Source of the DNA: Variovorax boronicumulans
GTDB taxonomy: Bacteria > Pseudomonadota > Gammaproteobacteria > Burkholderiales > Burkholderiaceae_C
Direction: 5' to 3'
Assembly (NCBI RefSeq): GCF_029892485.1
Contig: NZ_JARXVG010000015.1
Coordinates: 1 to 64,000 of the forward strand
Length of the DNA stretch: 64,000 bases
Each line of letters begins with the position of its first letter. Position 1 is the first letter of the stretch. Position numbers and translations under genes: made by a program. This document shows, piece by piece, positions 16,216 through 26,093 of this stretch. The notes under the pieces were generated by a model. It saw only the letters and a list, made by a program, of their open reading frames with translations. It was not told the DNA's origin and did not search any database.

Positions 16216-17811
16216 ATGAAAAACCCTCTCTCGATGGCAGGTTGCGCGCTTCTGAGCATCCCTATCCTGCTGTCGGCCTGCGGCGGTGGCGGTGGCGGCG
16301 GGAGCGGCTTTCCGGCGTTGTTCCCGACACCGGCGCCGACGCCAACTCAGACCCCACCACCGACACCGGCCCCGGTTGCATCGGCGCAGGAGAAGTGCAC
16401 GGTTTTCGCGGGTGCTTCGCTGGCCGGTGCAACGCTGAAGGACGCCAAGCTCGTTCCAGCGGCGGCGGGGGCTGCGGAGTACTGCAAGGTGACGGGCACC
16501 CTTCACGGCACGCTCAACTTCGAAGTGCATCTCCCCTCGGAGTGGAACAACAAGCTCCTGTATTCCGGAGGCGGCGGTTGGGACGGAAGCATCAACATCA
16601 CGCCCATATCGCCAAGCGGTTCAACCGCAGGCTACGTGCTCGTGGCCTCGGATGGCGGGCGCCAGGGGGATGGTCTGGACGCATCGGTCTTCCTGAACAA
16701 TCCCACGGCCCAGGCGGACTTCGGCTATCTCTCCATTCACTCGGTCAATGAAGTCACAAAGGAGATCGTTCGCAAGCGCTACGGCTCGGACGCCGAGTTC
16801 AGCTATTTCGAAGGTTGCTCCAACGGCGGCAGGGAGGCGTTGATCCAGGCCACGCGCTTTCCCAACGACTTCGACGGCATCGTGGTGCGTGCGCCGGCCT
16901 ATTCGTTCACCGAGTTGTTCCAGGCTTTCGTCGCAAACGGGAAGGCGCTCGCCGCGCCGGGCGGACAACTCAGCGATGCGAAGGTCTCGCTCATCGGCAA
17001 GACCATCACCGCGCAGTGCGATGCCCTGGACGGTGTTGCCGACGGCATCGTGAGCAATCAGGAAGCCTGCACGTTCAATCCGGCTGTATTGCGCTGCACG
17101 GCAGGCGACGCCGACACATGCCTGACCGACCCACAGATAGCAACCGCCGACGCGATCTACGCTGAGCTCAAACGGGCGGACGGAACAACCATCTATCCCG
17201 GCTGGGGACCTGGCGGCGAAGACCAGGGCTGGCCCCTGTGGGTAACCGGCTCCGCCATCGGCGGCACCGGACTTCAGTTCCAGTTCGGAAGCGGCCTGGT
17301 GAAGTACTGGATCACGGGCGACCCGGCCTTCAACGTGCTTGGTTTTGATCCGGAGTTCTACTCCCCGGGACTGAGGCTTGCAGCCACCACGCTCGATGCG
17401 ACGCCGGACCTTCGCTCCTTCTTCGGGCAAGGCGGCAAGATGATCCTTGCCCACGGAACGAACGACTGGGCGATCAGCTACAAGGGCTCGATCAAGTACT
17501 TCAACGATGTCGCGACCACGGTCGGCGGTGCATCCACGCGGGATGCCTCGATGGAATTCTTCCTCCAGCCGGGCGTCCAGCATTGCGCCGGCGGCGTCGG
17601 TCCTGACACTGTCGACCTTGTGAACGCCGTGGCGAAGTGGCGGGAGGCAGGTGCGAAGCCCTCCACGCAAAACATCGTCGCGACGAAACTTGATTTGACG
17701 ACCAAGGCGCCTGTGCTGGCGCGCCCCTTGTGCAAGTACCCGACCTTTCCGAAATACAAAGGCAGCGGCGACCTGAACTCTGCTGACAGCTTCAGCTGCC
17801 AAAGCTCCTGA
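16216..17811 (+). CDS. Tannase/feruloyl esterase family lipoprotein
   Basis: A 531-residue secreted esterase. The ATG at 16216 has an AGGAG ribosome site. A type II signal ends at the lipobox LLSAC (Cys 20 by position), followed by a Gly-rich and then a Pro/Thr-rich linker, so the enzyme is probably lipid-anchored in the envelope. The tannase catalytic set is complete: S202 in GCSNGG, D417 in HGTNDWA and H456 in VQHCAGG, with C201 and C457 giving the family CS-D-HC disulfide that joins Ser and His. The family hydrolyses ester bonds of aromatic acids such as gallate and ferulate esters; the real substrate is unknown. Divergent from the Crp/Fnr gene. Confidence 0.92.
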   Translation: MKNPLSMAGCALLSIPILLSACGGGGGGGSGFPALFPTPAPTPTQTPPPTPAPVASAQEKCTVFAGASLAGATLKDAKLVPAAAGAAEYCKVTGTLHGTLNFEVHLPSEWNNKLLYSGGGGWDGSINITPISPSGSTAGYVLVASDGGRQGDGLDASVFLNNPTAQADFGYLSIHSVNEVTKEIVRKRYGSDAEFSYFEGCSNGGREALIQATRFPNDFDGIVVRAPAYSFTELFQAFVANGKALAAPGGQLSDAKVSLIGKTITAQCDALDGVADGIVSNQEACTFNPAVLRCTAGDADTCLTDPQIATADAIYAELKRADGTTIYPGWGPGGEDQGWPLWVTGSAIGGTGLQFQFGSGLVKYWITGDPAFNVLGFDPEFYSPGLRLAATTLDATPDLRSFFGQGGKMILAHGTNDWAISYKGSIKYFNDVATTVGGASTRDASMEFFLQPGVQHCAGGVGPDTVDLVNAVAKWREAGAKPSTQNIVATKLDLTTKAPVLARPLCKYPTFPKYKGSGDLNSADSFSCQSS

Positions 17812-17990
17812 CCAACCAACGGCTGCATTCACGCGATCGCGGCTAGGCAGGGCGCCCGCACACGCCGTGCTGTGCCGACGCTGGAGATACACGGCCGACA
17901 GCGCGCGTGACGTCGACCAACTGAAGCATCGGCCATGAGCTTGATCACGATCGACGCATGGCAAGACTGTCGCCGTCATCTCGACACGCT

Positions 17991-18938
17991 TCAGGATCCC
18001 GGGCGGGCGTCGCGCCTGAGTGACTGAGGCGGCTTGCCGAAGCCCCGCATGAACGCCTCGCGAAGATGGCGCCGATCGCGAAAGCCCGTTTCGCGCGCAA
18101 CCACCTCCAGCGGATGGCGGCTGCGCTCGATCATCAAGCGCGCTGCCTCCACGCGCAGACGCTCTACCGCCTTGGCTGGCGACTGGCCGGTCTCCGCCGT
18201 GAACACACGGCTGAACTGGCGCGGGCTGAGGTTCGCGGCCGCAGCGAGTTCTTCCACGCTCAGCGACTGCGCCAGGTGGCCGCGGGCATGCTCCAGCGCC
18301 CGCGCGATGCGGTCCGAGCGCGGCGCGAGATTCAGGATCTCCGAATGCTGCGACTGGCCGCCCGAACGGCGCTGATGCATGACCAGCCGGTGCGCCACCG
18401 ATCGCGCCACGTCGTCGCCCAGGTCCTTCTCGACGAGACCGACTGCCAGATCCAGTTCGGCCGTCATGCCGGCCGAGGTCCAGATCGGGTCATCGGCGAT
18501 GAAGATGCGGTCCGGTTCGACCTGGACATCGGGATGCCGCTGTTGCAGTGCGTCCGCATAGGCCCAGTGCGTCGTGGCGCGTCGCCCTGCCAGCAGGCCG
18601 GCCTCGGCCAGTACGAAGGCTCCGGTGCACAGCCCTACGGTCCGACGTGCCCGAGCGCTGCACTTTCGCAGCGCATGCAGCAGTTGGGATGGTGAGGGTG
18701 TGACCAACGGGTCGATCACGCCCACCACCATCCATGTGTCGGCCGTGCTGCGTGCGGTGAAGGGACGCGTCTGCAGGGCCGTGCCTAGCGATGTCTTCAC
18801 GCTGCCGCCGGGCATCGAGTGGCAAGTCACCTCGTAGAACGGCTCGCCCGCCACGACGTTGGCGAACTCGAAGACCGCCTGCGTGGCCAGCGCCATCACC
18901 TGGAAGCCGGCCGGCAGGACGTAGCCGATTCTGTGCAT
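17991..18938 (-). CDS. GlxA-type transcriptional regulator (DJ-1/PfpI plus AraC)
   Basis: A 315-residue regulator. Residues 1-190 form a DJ-1/PfpI (class I amidotransferase-like) fold with the nucleophile-elbow sequence VGLCTGAFVLAEAGLL and TTHW. Residues 215-310 form the AraC double helix-turn-helix (SVEELAAAANLSPRQFSRVF and PLEVVARETGFRDRRHLREAF). The Cys of the elbow is present, but the family usually acts as a sensor, not an enzyme. It is divergent from the short-chain dehydrogenase gene across a palindrome-bearing gap, which is typical for a regulator and its target. Confidence 0.92.
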   Translation of the reverse strand: MHRIGYVLPAGFQVMALATQAVFEFANVVAGEPFYEVTCHSMPGGSVKTSLGTALQTRPFTARSTADTWMVVGVIDPLVTPSPSQLLHALRKCSARARRTVGLCTGAFVLAEAGLLAGRRATTHWAYADALQQRHPDVQVEPDRIFIADDPIWTSAGMTAELDLAVGLVEKDLGDDVARSVAHRLVMHQRRSGGQSQHSEILNLAPRSDRIARALEHARGHLAQSLSVEELAAAANLSPRQFSRVFTAETGQSPAKAVERLRVEAARLMIERSRHPLEVVARETGFRDRRHLREAFMRGFGKPPQSLRRDARPGS

Positions 18939-18957
18939 TTTCTATCTCCGGAGCAGA

Positions 18958-18993
18958 TGGCATAAAAAGTGACTATACGCGTCATTTACGCCA
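18958..18993. promoter_or_regulatory. Imperfect inverted repeat, candidate GlxA-type operator
   Basis: TGGCATAAAAAGTGAC is followed seven bases later by GTCATTTACGCCA, which reads TGGCGTAAATGAC on the other strand. The two half-sites share TGGC(A/G)TAAA and TGAC. The element lies between the start codons of the GlxA-type regulator and the short-chain dehydrogenase, where an autoregulated shared operator would be expected. Confidence 0.45.
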
Positions 18994-19046
18994 TACGCCG
19001 GACGGCACAACATACGCACCATCGCAACCACAAACGGAACACCACC

Positions 19047-19847
19047 ATGACGCAGACGAACCCGGGCACCGCCCTCATCACCGGAGCCTCCTCCGGCATC
19101 GGGGCCCTGTACGCCGACCGCCTGGCGCGGCGCGGCTACGACCTCATCCTCGTCGCCCGCGACCGCGAGCGTTTGAACCCGCTGGCGGGGGACATCAGCA
19201 GCCGGCACGGGCGCGCAGTGGAGGTCTTCCCCGCCGACCTGAACAACCCGGCGGCGCTGCGCAGTGTGGAGAACAAGCTCAAGCACGATGCCAGCATCAC
19301 CCTGCTGGTCAACAACGCCGGCATCGGCACGCACACCTCGCTTCTGGAGAGCGACGTGGACCAGATGGCGCGCATGATCGACCTCAACGTCACGGCGCTG
19401 ACCCGGCTGAGCTACGCGGCGGTGCCCGGCTTCGTGGCACGCGGCAACGGTGCGTTGATCAACATCGCCTCCATCGCGGCCGTCTCGCCGGAAACCTTGA
19501 ATGGCGTGTATGGCGGCAGCAAGGCTTTCGTGTTGGCCTTCAGTCAATCGCTGCAGCACGAGCTGGCCGGCAAGGGCGTGCGGGTGCAAGCGGTGCTGCC
19601 GGGTGCGACGGCCACCGAGTTCTGGGCACGCGGCGGCCTTCCCGTGGAGCACCTGCCGGCGCAGATCGTGATGCGTGCCGAAGACCTGGTGGATGCCGCC
19701 TTGCAGGGCTTCGAGCGCGGCGAGTCGGTGACGCTTCCCGCGCTGCATGACGGCGCCCTCTGGGACGCCTATGAAAGCGCGCGCAAGGCGATGGCGCCCC
19801 ACCTGTCGAGCAACGAAGTGGCGTCGCGCTACCAGCCCCTGCGCTGA
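19047..19847 (+). CDS. Short-chain dehydrogenase/reductase
   Basis: A 266-residue NAD(P)-dependent oxidoreductase of the classical SDR family. The cofactor motif is TGASSGIG (12-19), then NNAG (89-92), and the catalytic set S142, Y155 and K159 (YGGSK). The ATG at 19047 is preferred over an in-frame ATG at 18969, which would put the operator region inside the gene. It is the probable target of the divergent GlxA-type regulator. Substrate unknown. Confidence 0.92.
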   Translation: MTQTNPGTALITGASSGIGALYADRLARRGYDLILVARDRERLNPLAGDISSRHGRAVEVFPADLNNPAALRSVENKLKHDASITLLVNNAGIGTHTSLLESDVDQMARMIDLNVTALTRLSYAAVPGFVARGNGALINIASIAAVSPETLNGVYGGSKAFVLAFSQSLQHELAGKGVRVQAVLPGATATEFWARGGLPVEHLPAQIVMRAEDLVDAALQGFERGESVTLPALHDGALWDAYESARKAMAPHLSSNEVASRYQPLR

Positions 19848-19973
19848 GTGGCCGCATCGCATCCGGCCTGCGCGCCGCTCTGAAATCAGCTGAAGGCGCA
19901 TCGAGTGCGCCAGCAAGCATGCATCCATCCATGGCCCCGGGCCACGCCGCCCGAAAATTCAAGGAAACCCTCC

Positions 19974-20888
19974 GTGCCACCAACCAGCAGTGATTCACTT
20001 TCCGCAATCAAGATCCCCGGAACCGGGGAGTACCTTCTCGATCCGCTCGGATCAAGCGAGGGAAGCCAGGGGCGATTGCGCTATCTCTCCGGTGGAATGG
20101 GGCCGCCGTTGGTCTTGCTGCACACCGTGCGCACCCAGGCCGAGCACTTCCGTCACCTCATCCCGCTGGTACGGGAGCGGTACACGGTGTATGCCCTCGA
20201 TCTCCCCGGAATGGGCTACTCGCAGATCGTGCCCGGCGCCTCCTATGAGGAGCCGGCCATGCGCGAGGCGGTCAAGAGCCTCATCACCCGACTCGACCTG
20301 CGGGACGTAACACTGCTCGGCGAGTCGATGGGCGCGACGCTCGCCCTCACCACCGCGGCCGATCTGCCCGAGAGAGTGCGGCGTGTCGTGGCGATCAATG
20401 CCTATGACTACGCGGGCGGCATCGCGCGGTCCAGCCTGCTGGCCCGGTTCATCGTGACCGGCGTGCTTGCGCCGGGTATCGGCCAGACCATTGCCGGGGT
20501 CGAACCCAAGCCGATCGTGCGCGCCGTGCTCCGCGGGGGGCTCGGCAACACGGCCGCCCTGCGCGATGACTACCTCGATGAACTGTTGAAGGTCGGACGT
20601 CGGTCTGGCTATCCGGTCGTCGCCCGCGCGGTGTACGGCAACCTGCCCAGCCTCATCGCGGCCCGCGCCCGCTACCCCGAGGTCAGCGCCCCCGTTCATC
20701 TCATCTACGGAGAGAAGGATTGGTCAAGACCCTCCGACCGACAAGCCAACAAGCATCTCCTCCCCGCGGCCGGGTTTGTCCAGGTGCCTGGCGCCGGTCA
20801 CTTCATGGTTCTCGAGAGGCCGGATGTGCCCGCCAAGGTATTGAACGACGCAATGCGACTCGAGAGCGTTCCGAAGGCCGCGGCCTGA
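19974..20888 (+). CDS. Alpha/beta hydrolase
   Basis: A 304-residue alpha/beta hydrolase. The GTG at 19974 is chosen because AAGGAA lies eight bases upstream; an ATG at 19905 would add an unmatched stretch. The oxyanion region is VLLHTV (where HG is common), the nucleophile elbow is LLGESMGATLAL, the acid is Asp in YGEKDWSRP and the base is His in PGAGHFMVLERP. It should be a cytosolic esterase, epoxide hydrolase-like enzyme or C-C hydrolase; substrate unknown. It follows the dehydrogenase by about 126 bases. Confidence 0.88.
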   Translation: MPPTSSDSLSAIKIPGTGEYLLDPLGSSEGSQGRLRYLSGGMGPPLVLLHTVRTQAEHFRHLIPLVRERYTVYALDLPGMGYSQIVPGASYEEPAMREAVKSLITRLDLRDVTLLGESMGATLALTTAADLPERVRRVVAINAYDYAGGIARSSLLARFIVTGVLAPGIGQTIAGVEPKPIVRAVLRGGLGNTAALRDDYLDELLKVGRRSGYPVVARAVYGNLPSLIAARARYPEVSAPVHLIYGEKDWSRPSDRQANKHLLPAAGFVQVPGAGHFMVLERPDVPAKVLNDAMRLESVPKAAA

Positions 20889-21440
20889 TGCCGCTCGACG
20901 CGAAATCCCCTTCCTCAACCCGAGACGCAAAGGAGCAGGCATGCTCGGCACTCGACCTCGGGCAGTTCAAAGACGCATACGCCGCGTCGTCGGGATCCGG
21001 GACGTTGTCGTAGCCGCGGAGAATCCTCGAATGCGCAGATTGCACCCGCCCAAACAAGTCTCGGCTTGTGCCTGAAGGGCGCCGGGTCGCGCAGCCAGCG
21101 CGCGGCCGCGCGCCCGGGCGCCCGGGCGCCACGATGTCGCCCGCCAAGATGGGCACGTCGTAGTCCAGCCCTTCGGCACTCGAAGGACTCGAACTGTGCA
21201 TGCAGGAAGCTGCCCTATGCCTGGGCCGCGCCTGACCTCCCCGCCATTTAAGCCTCAAACTCCAGGCGCGTTCGCTTACCGGGACTAACTAGGATGTTTG
21301 GAGGCGGGTTTGCTAAGCTGACTGGTCATTGGTACTGCGTCGCGCGCAGCAAAACCCCAACCGGGTACAGCGCTGGGTACAAACCAAAAAACGCGATAAA
21401 CGCAAAATAAATTCAATAAAATCAATAACTTACAGCATCT
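20889..21440. other. Gene-free gap before xthA
   Basis: About 550 bases without a supported gene. A very GC-rich block at 21107-21130 contains overlapping GGCGCCCGGGCGCC palindromes. The last 80 bases before xthA are AT-rich (runs of A, AATAAATTCAATAAAATC) and probably hold the xthA promoter. Short reading frames on both strands match no family I know. The gap may mark an old deletion or insertion boundary between accessory genes and the core block. Confidence 0.45.
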
Positions 21441-22226
21441 ATGAAAATTGCCACCTGGAACGTCAACTCCCTCACGGCACGCCTGCAGCACGTGCTCGAC
21501 TGGCTGATCGCCAACCCGGTCGACGTGCTCTGCCTGCAGGAGCTCAAGATGACCGACGACAAGTTCCCGCTGGAGGTGCTCAAGTCGGCCGGCTACGAGG
21601 CCGCGGTGTTCGGGCAGAAGACCTACAACGGCGTCGCCATCCTCAGCCTCGCGCCGGTGCGAGACGTGGTGAAGAACATCGGCGGCTTCACGGACGACCA
21701 GTCGCGCGTGATCGCGGCCACCGTCGAAACGCCGGCGGGCCCGCTGCGCGTGGTCAACGGCTACTTCGTGAACGGCCAGGCGCCGGGCAGCGACAAGTTC
21801 GAATACAAGATGAAGTGGCTGGACGCCCTGCGCGAATGGCTGCGGCAGGAATTGGTGGCGCACCCGAACCTGGTGCTGCTGGGCGACTTCAACATCGTGC
21901 TCGAAGACCGCGACAGCTTCGATCCGGTGGGCCTGAAGGAAACGATCCACCACACGACCGAGGAGCGCAACCACTTCAAGGCGCTTCTCGAGTTGGGCCT
22001 GACCGACAGCTTCCGCATGTTCGAGCAGCCCGAGAAGAGCTTTTCGTGGTGGGACTACCGCATGCTCGGCTACCAGAAGAACCGCGGCCTGCGCATCGAC
22101 CACGTGCTGGTGAGCCAGCCGCTGGTGCCGCGCGTGAAGGGCTGCGTCATCGACCGGGTGCCGCGCAAATGGGAGAAACCGAGCGACCACGCCCCTGTGG
22201 TGCTCGACCTGGACCAGGACGCCTGA
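21441..22226 (+). CDS. xthA: Exodeoxyribonuclease III
   Basis: A 261-residue Mg-dependent nuclease of the exonuclease III/AP endonuclease family, which cuts at abasic sites in base excision repair and removes 3' blocking groups. It starts MKIATWNVNSLTARL and has the metal and catalytic motifs LCLQELK, NGVAIL, VNGYFVNG, LLGDFNIV, FSWWDYR and the terminal SDHAPVV. Length fits the family. No clear Shine-Dalgarno sequence precedes the ATG; the leader is A/T-rich. The lipoprotein gene follows six bases after its stop. Confidence 0.96.
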   Translation: MKIATWNVNSLTARLQHVLDWLIANPVDVLCLQELKMTDDKFPLEVLKSAGYEAAVFGQKTYNGVAILSLAPVRDVVKNIGGFTDDQSRVIAATVETPAGPLRVVNGYFVNGQAPGSDKFEYKMKWLDALREWLRQELVAHPNLVLLGDFNIVLEDRDSFDPVGLKETIHHTTEERNHFKALLELGLTDSFRMFEQPEKSFSWWDYRMLGYQKNRGLRIDHVLVSQPLVPRVKGCVIDRVPRKWEKPSDHAPVVLDLDQDA

Positions 22227-22231
22227 GCTTC

Positions 22232-22759
22232 ATGACACACCACCCGCTTCTTCGCACCGGCCGCACCCTTGCGGTCCTCGCCATCGCGCTGGCCCTGGGC
22301 GCCTGCTCGATCCTCAAGCCCGCCGAGAAGACGGACGACGGCAAGGCCGCCACCGCGCCGACGGATGAAGCGGCGCCCGGCAAGAGCGACGTGCCGACGG
22401 TGCGGCTGATCACCGCGCAGACGCCCGTCGTGCGCGCCTACCGCAAGACAGGCGCGCGCCACATCTACAAGGCGTACGCGAGCCGGATCTACAAGGGGAA
22501 GATTCCGCCGCTGGTCTACGCGGTGGTGGTGGTCGAGACGGACATCGACGCGGAAGGCAAGGTCACCAACGTGAGCTTCAGCCGCGTCCCGAGCCATGCA
22601 CCGGAAGTGCCGCCGATGATTGCCGAGCTGATCAAGGCGACGTCGCCGCTGCCTTCACCGGGCAAGCTGGGCGGGCATACCTACATCGATACCTGGCTCT
22701 GGGACAAGAGCGGCAAGTTCCAGCTCGATTCGCTGACGCTGGGCCAGCGAAGCCGATAG
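22232..22759 (+). CDS. Lipoprotein with TonB C-terminal-like region
   Basis: A 175-residue lipoprotein. The signal ends in a lipobox (LALGACS) followed by an acidic, Ala-rich linker. The C-terminal 100 residues (VYAVVVVETDIDAEGKVTNVSF...) resemble the beta-alpha-beta TonB C-terminal fold (a guess from the VxFxIDxxGxV pattern). It starts six bases after xthA, so the two probably share a transcript. No catalytic motif seen. It converges on ntrC. Confidence 0.75.
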   Translation: MTHHPLLRTGRTLAVLAIALALGACSILKPAEKTDDGKAATAPTDEAAPGKSDVPTVRLITAQTPVVRAYRKTGARHIYKAYASRIYKGKIPPLVYAVVVVETDIDAEGKVTNVSFSRVPSHAPEVPPMIAELIKATSPLPSPGKLGGHTYIDTWLWDKSGKFQLDSLTLGQRSR

Positions 22760-22763
22760 GCCG

Positions 22764-22783
22764 CCGAGGCATCGCTGCCTCGG
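22764..22783. terminator. Hairpin between convergent genes
   Basis: CCGAGGCA, loop TCGC, TGCCTCGG: a perfect 8-base stem in the 32-base gap between the lipoprotein stop and the ntrC stop. No strong T run follows on either strand, so it may be a weak bidirectional terminator. Confidence 0.5.
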
Positions 22784-22791
22784 GCCGGCGT

Positions 22792-24315
<1,524 letters not shown>

Positions 24316-24339
24316 GCATCTCCTTGTTGCCGTGCTGCG

Positions 24340-25419
24340 CTAGGGCAGCGGTATCAGTATCTTGAAATCGGTCCGGCCCGGGACGCTGTCGCACTCGATC
24401 ACGCCGTGATGCTGTTGCACAAAAGTCTGTGCAAGGGTCAGCCCGAGGCCTGTTCCGCCTTCCCTTCCCGATACGAGCGGAAAGAAGATGCGGTCCTTGA
24501 TCGTGTCCGGCACACCCGGTCCATTGTCGATGACATGCAATTCCAATGCCAATCGATACCACTGCTTGTTGAATATCACCTGGCGGGCGATGCGGGTCTT
24601 GAAAGTGATCTGCGCATCGCCTGCCGCGCGCCTTTCGGCGAGGGCCTGCGCGGCGTTGTGCACGATGTTGAGGGTGGCCTGGATCAGCTGCTCGCGGTCG
24701 CCGCGGAACTCGGGGATCGAGACGTCGAAGTCGCGCTCGATGTGCAGGTCTCGCGGAAACTCCGCGAGGATGACCGAGCGCACGCGCTCGCAGACTTCAT
24801 GGATGTTCACGTCGCCCACCACGTGCGGCCGGCGGTGCGGTGCCAGGAGGCGGTCGACCAGTGTCTGCAGCCGGTCGGCCTCATGGATGATGACCTGGGT
24901 GTATTCGATGAGATCGCGCGACTCGACCTCCATCTGCAGCAGCTGCGCCGCGCCGCGGATGCCGCCGAGCGGGTTCTTGATCTCGTGCGCGAGGTTGCGG
25001 ATGAGTTCCTTGTTCGCCTGCGCCTGGTCGATGAGCCGCTCTTCGCGGTCCTGTCGCACCTGGTGCTCCAGCGGCGACATCTCGATGACGAGCTCGCCCT
25101 TCTTGTCGCCGTGCGCGAGGGTGACCTGCACCGGCATGAGCTCGTGGTTGACGCGGCGCAGGAACGCCTCGTAGCGCAGCGTGGCGAAGTCGTTGCTGCT
25201 GGCGCCGTCGAGTGCGGTGCGAAGCACCTGCGGCTCATGAAAGCAGGCGCCGAACTGCGAACCCTCGAGCGTGCGGCGCGAGGTGCCCAGGGCGTCTTCG
25301 AGGCCCGCGTTGGCGAACAGCACCGACCCGTCGCTGTTGACCACCGCGATCAGCGTGGACAGCAGGTCGAAGGATTGAAAGCGCACGTTGGCGCCGACCG
25401 CCTTCTTCCCGAATGCCAT
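24340..25419 (-). CDS. ntrB: Nitrogen regulation sensor kinase NtrB
   Basis: A 359-residue soluble histidine kinase/phosphatase that controls NtrC according to the PII signal. It has an N-terminal PAS domain (about 12-120), phospho-acceptor H145 in NLAHEIKNPLGGIRGAAQLL, an N box (ATLNIVHNAAQAL), and G boxes DNGPGVP and GGTGLGLTLAQ. Length is typical. It lies between the small secreted protein gene and ntrC on one strand with short gaps, so the three are probably cotranscribed. Confidence 0.96.
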   Translation of the reverse strand: MAFGKKAVGANVRFQSFDLLSTLIAVVNSDGSVLFANAGLEDALGTSRRTLEGSQFGACFHEPQVLRTALDGASSNDFATLRYEAFLRRVNHELMPVQVTLAHGDKKGELVIEMSPLEHQVRQDREERLIDQAQANKELIRNLAHEIKNPLGGIRGAAQLLQMEVESRDLIEYTQVIIHEADRLQTLVDRLLAPHRRPHVVGDVNIHEVCERVRSVILAEFPRDLHIERDFDVSIPEFRGDREQLIQATLNIVHNAAQALAERRAAGDAQITFKTRIARQVIFNKQWYRLALELHVIDNGPGVPDTIKDRIFFPLVSGREGGTGLGLTLAQTFVQQHHGVIECDSVPGRTDFKILIPLP

Positions 25420-25430
25420 GTGATGCTTGC

Positions 25431-25946
25431 TTATTGGGGCTGCTTGTTGGGCAGGCGGCCGATTTCACGGCGAATGCCTGCGATGTCGCTCTCGTTGCGC
25501 GCGAGTTCGGCCTTCATTTCGGCCACGCGGTCGAGGTACTTCTGGTAGTTGCGGCCTTCGCTGCCCTGCTTTTCGGGCTCGCCATTGTTGTATTCCTTCT
25601 GCAGCTCGGCCTGGCGGGCCTCAGCCTTCTTGAGCTCGGACTCGAGCACCGAGCGGGCTTCGCCGTCGCGGGCGCGCTGGTCGACGCCTTCGACACGCGG
25701 GCTGCCGGCCGGCGCACGGGCGGCGGACGAACCCGAGCCGCCGGAACTGCCCGACGACTTCGTCGTGCCACCGCCGCCCTGGACGACGGTGACATTGCCG
25801 CCCTCCATGACCTTGCAGCCCTTCTGCTGGGCGATGGTGGCGTTGTTGGTGTATTCATTGCCGCAGCGCCACACGCGCTCCTGCGAGAAAGCAGGCAGGG
25901 CCGCCAGCAATGAACCGGCCAGGAATATGAGAGAAGCAGTCTTCAT
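25431..25946 (-). CDS. Small secreted protein with C-terminal coiled coil
   Basis: A 171-residue protein. The ATG at 25946 gives a clean signal peptide (MKTASLIFLAGSLLAALPAFS); an ATG at 25988 would bury it. The mature part starts with VWRCGNEYTNNATIAQQKGCK, a DUF4124-like Cys-containing segment. A Gly/Ser/Pro-rich linker follows, then a charged helical region (SVLESELKKAEARQAELQKE) likely to form a coiled coil. It ends 11 bases before ntrB. A role in nitrogen control is not suggested by the sequence; I infer a periplasmic location only. Confidence 0.8.
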   Translation of the reverse strand: MKTASLIFLAGSLLAALPAFSQERVWRCGNEYTNNATIAQQKGCKVMEGGNVTVVQGGGGTTKSSGSSGGSGSSAARAPAGSPRVEGVDQRARDGEARSVLESELKKAEARQAELQKEYNNGEPEKQGSEGRNYQKYLDRVAEMKAELARNESDIAGIRREIGRLPNKQPQ

Positions 25947-26024
25947 GAGAATCGGTGGATGGCGCGACAAAGGCGCATTTTCCTGCAATTCGGCGCCACC
26001 GGTGACAAGATGTTGCGCGCCAAG

Positions 26025-26052
26025 GAAAAAGGACGGCCGGGGCCGTCCTTTT
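26025..26052 (-). terminator. Rho-independent terminator of glnA
   Basis: AAAAGGACGGCC-GG-GGCCGTCCTTTT forms a near-perfect stem with T runs. Read on the minus strand it lies about 45 bases after the glnA stop. It separates glnA from the ntrBC transcript. Confidence 0.85.
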
Positions 26053-26093
26053 GTCTTACTTCCCCGTCAACGGGGTCGTTGTGGTCAATGCGC

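Noticed and set aside
16621..17979. A 452-residue leftward frame over the tannase gene
   Set aside because: Antisense to a gene with a complete catalytic set and lipobox.
21107..21130. GC-only tandem palindromes as a possible CRISPR or origin element
   Set aside because: There is only one compact block, with no spaced repeats, DnaA boxes or Cas genes.
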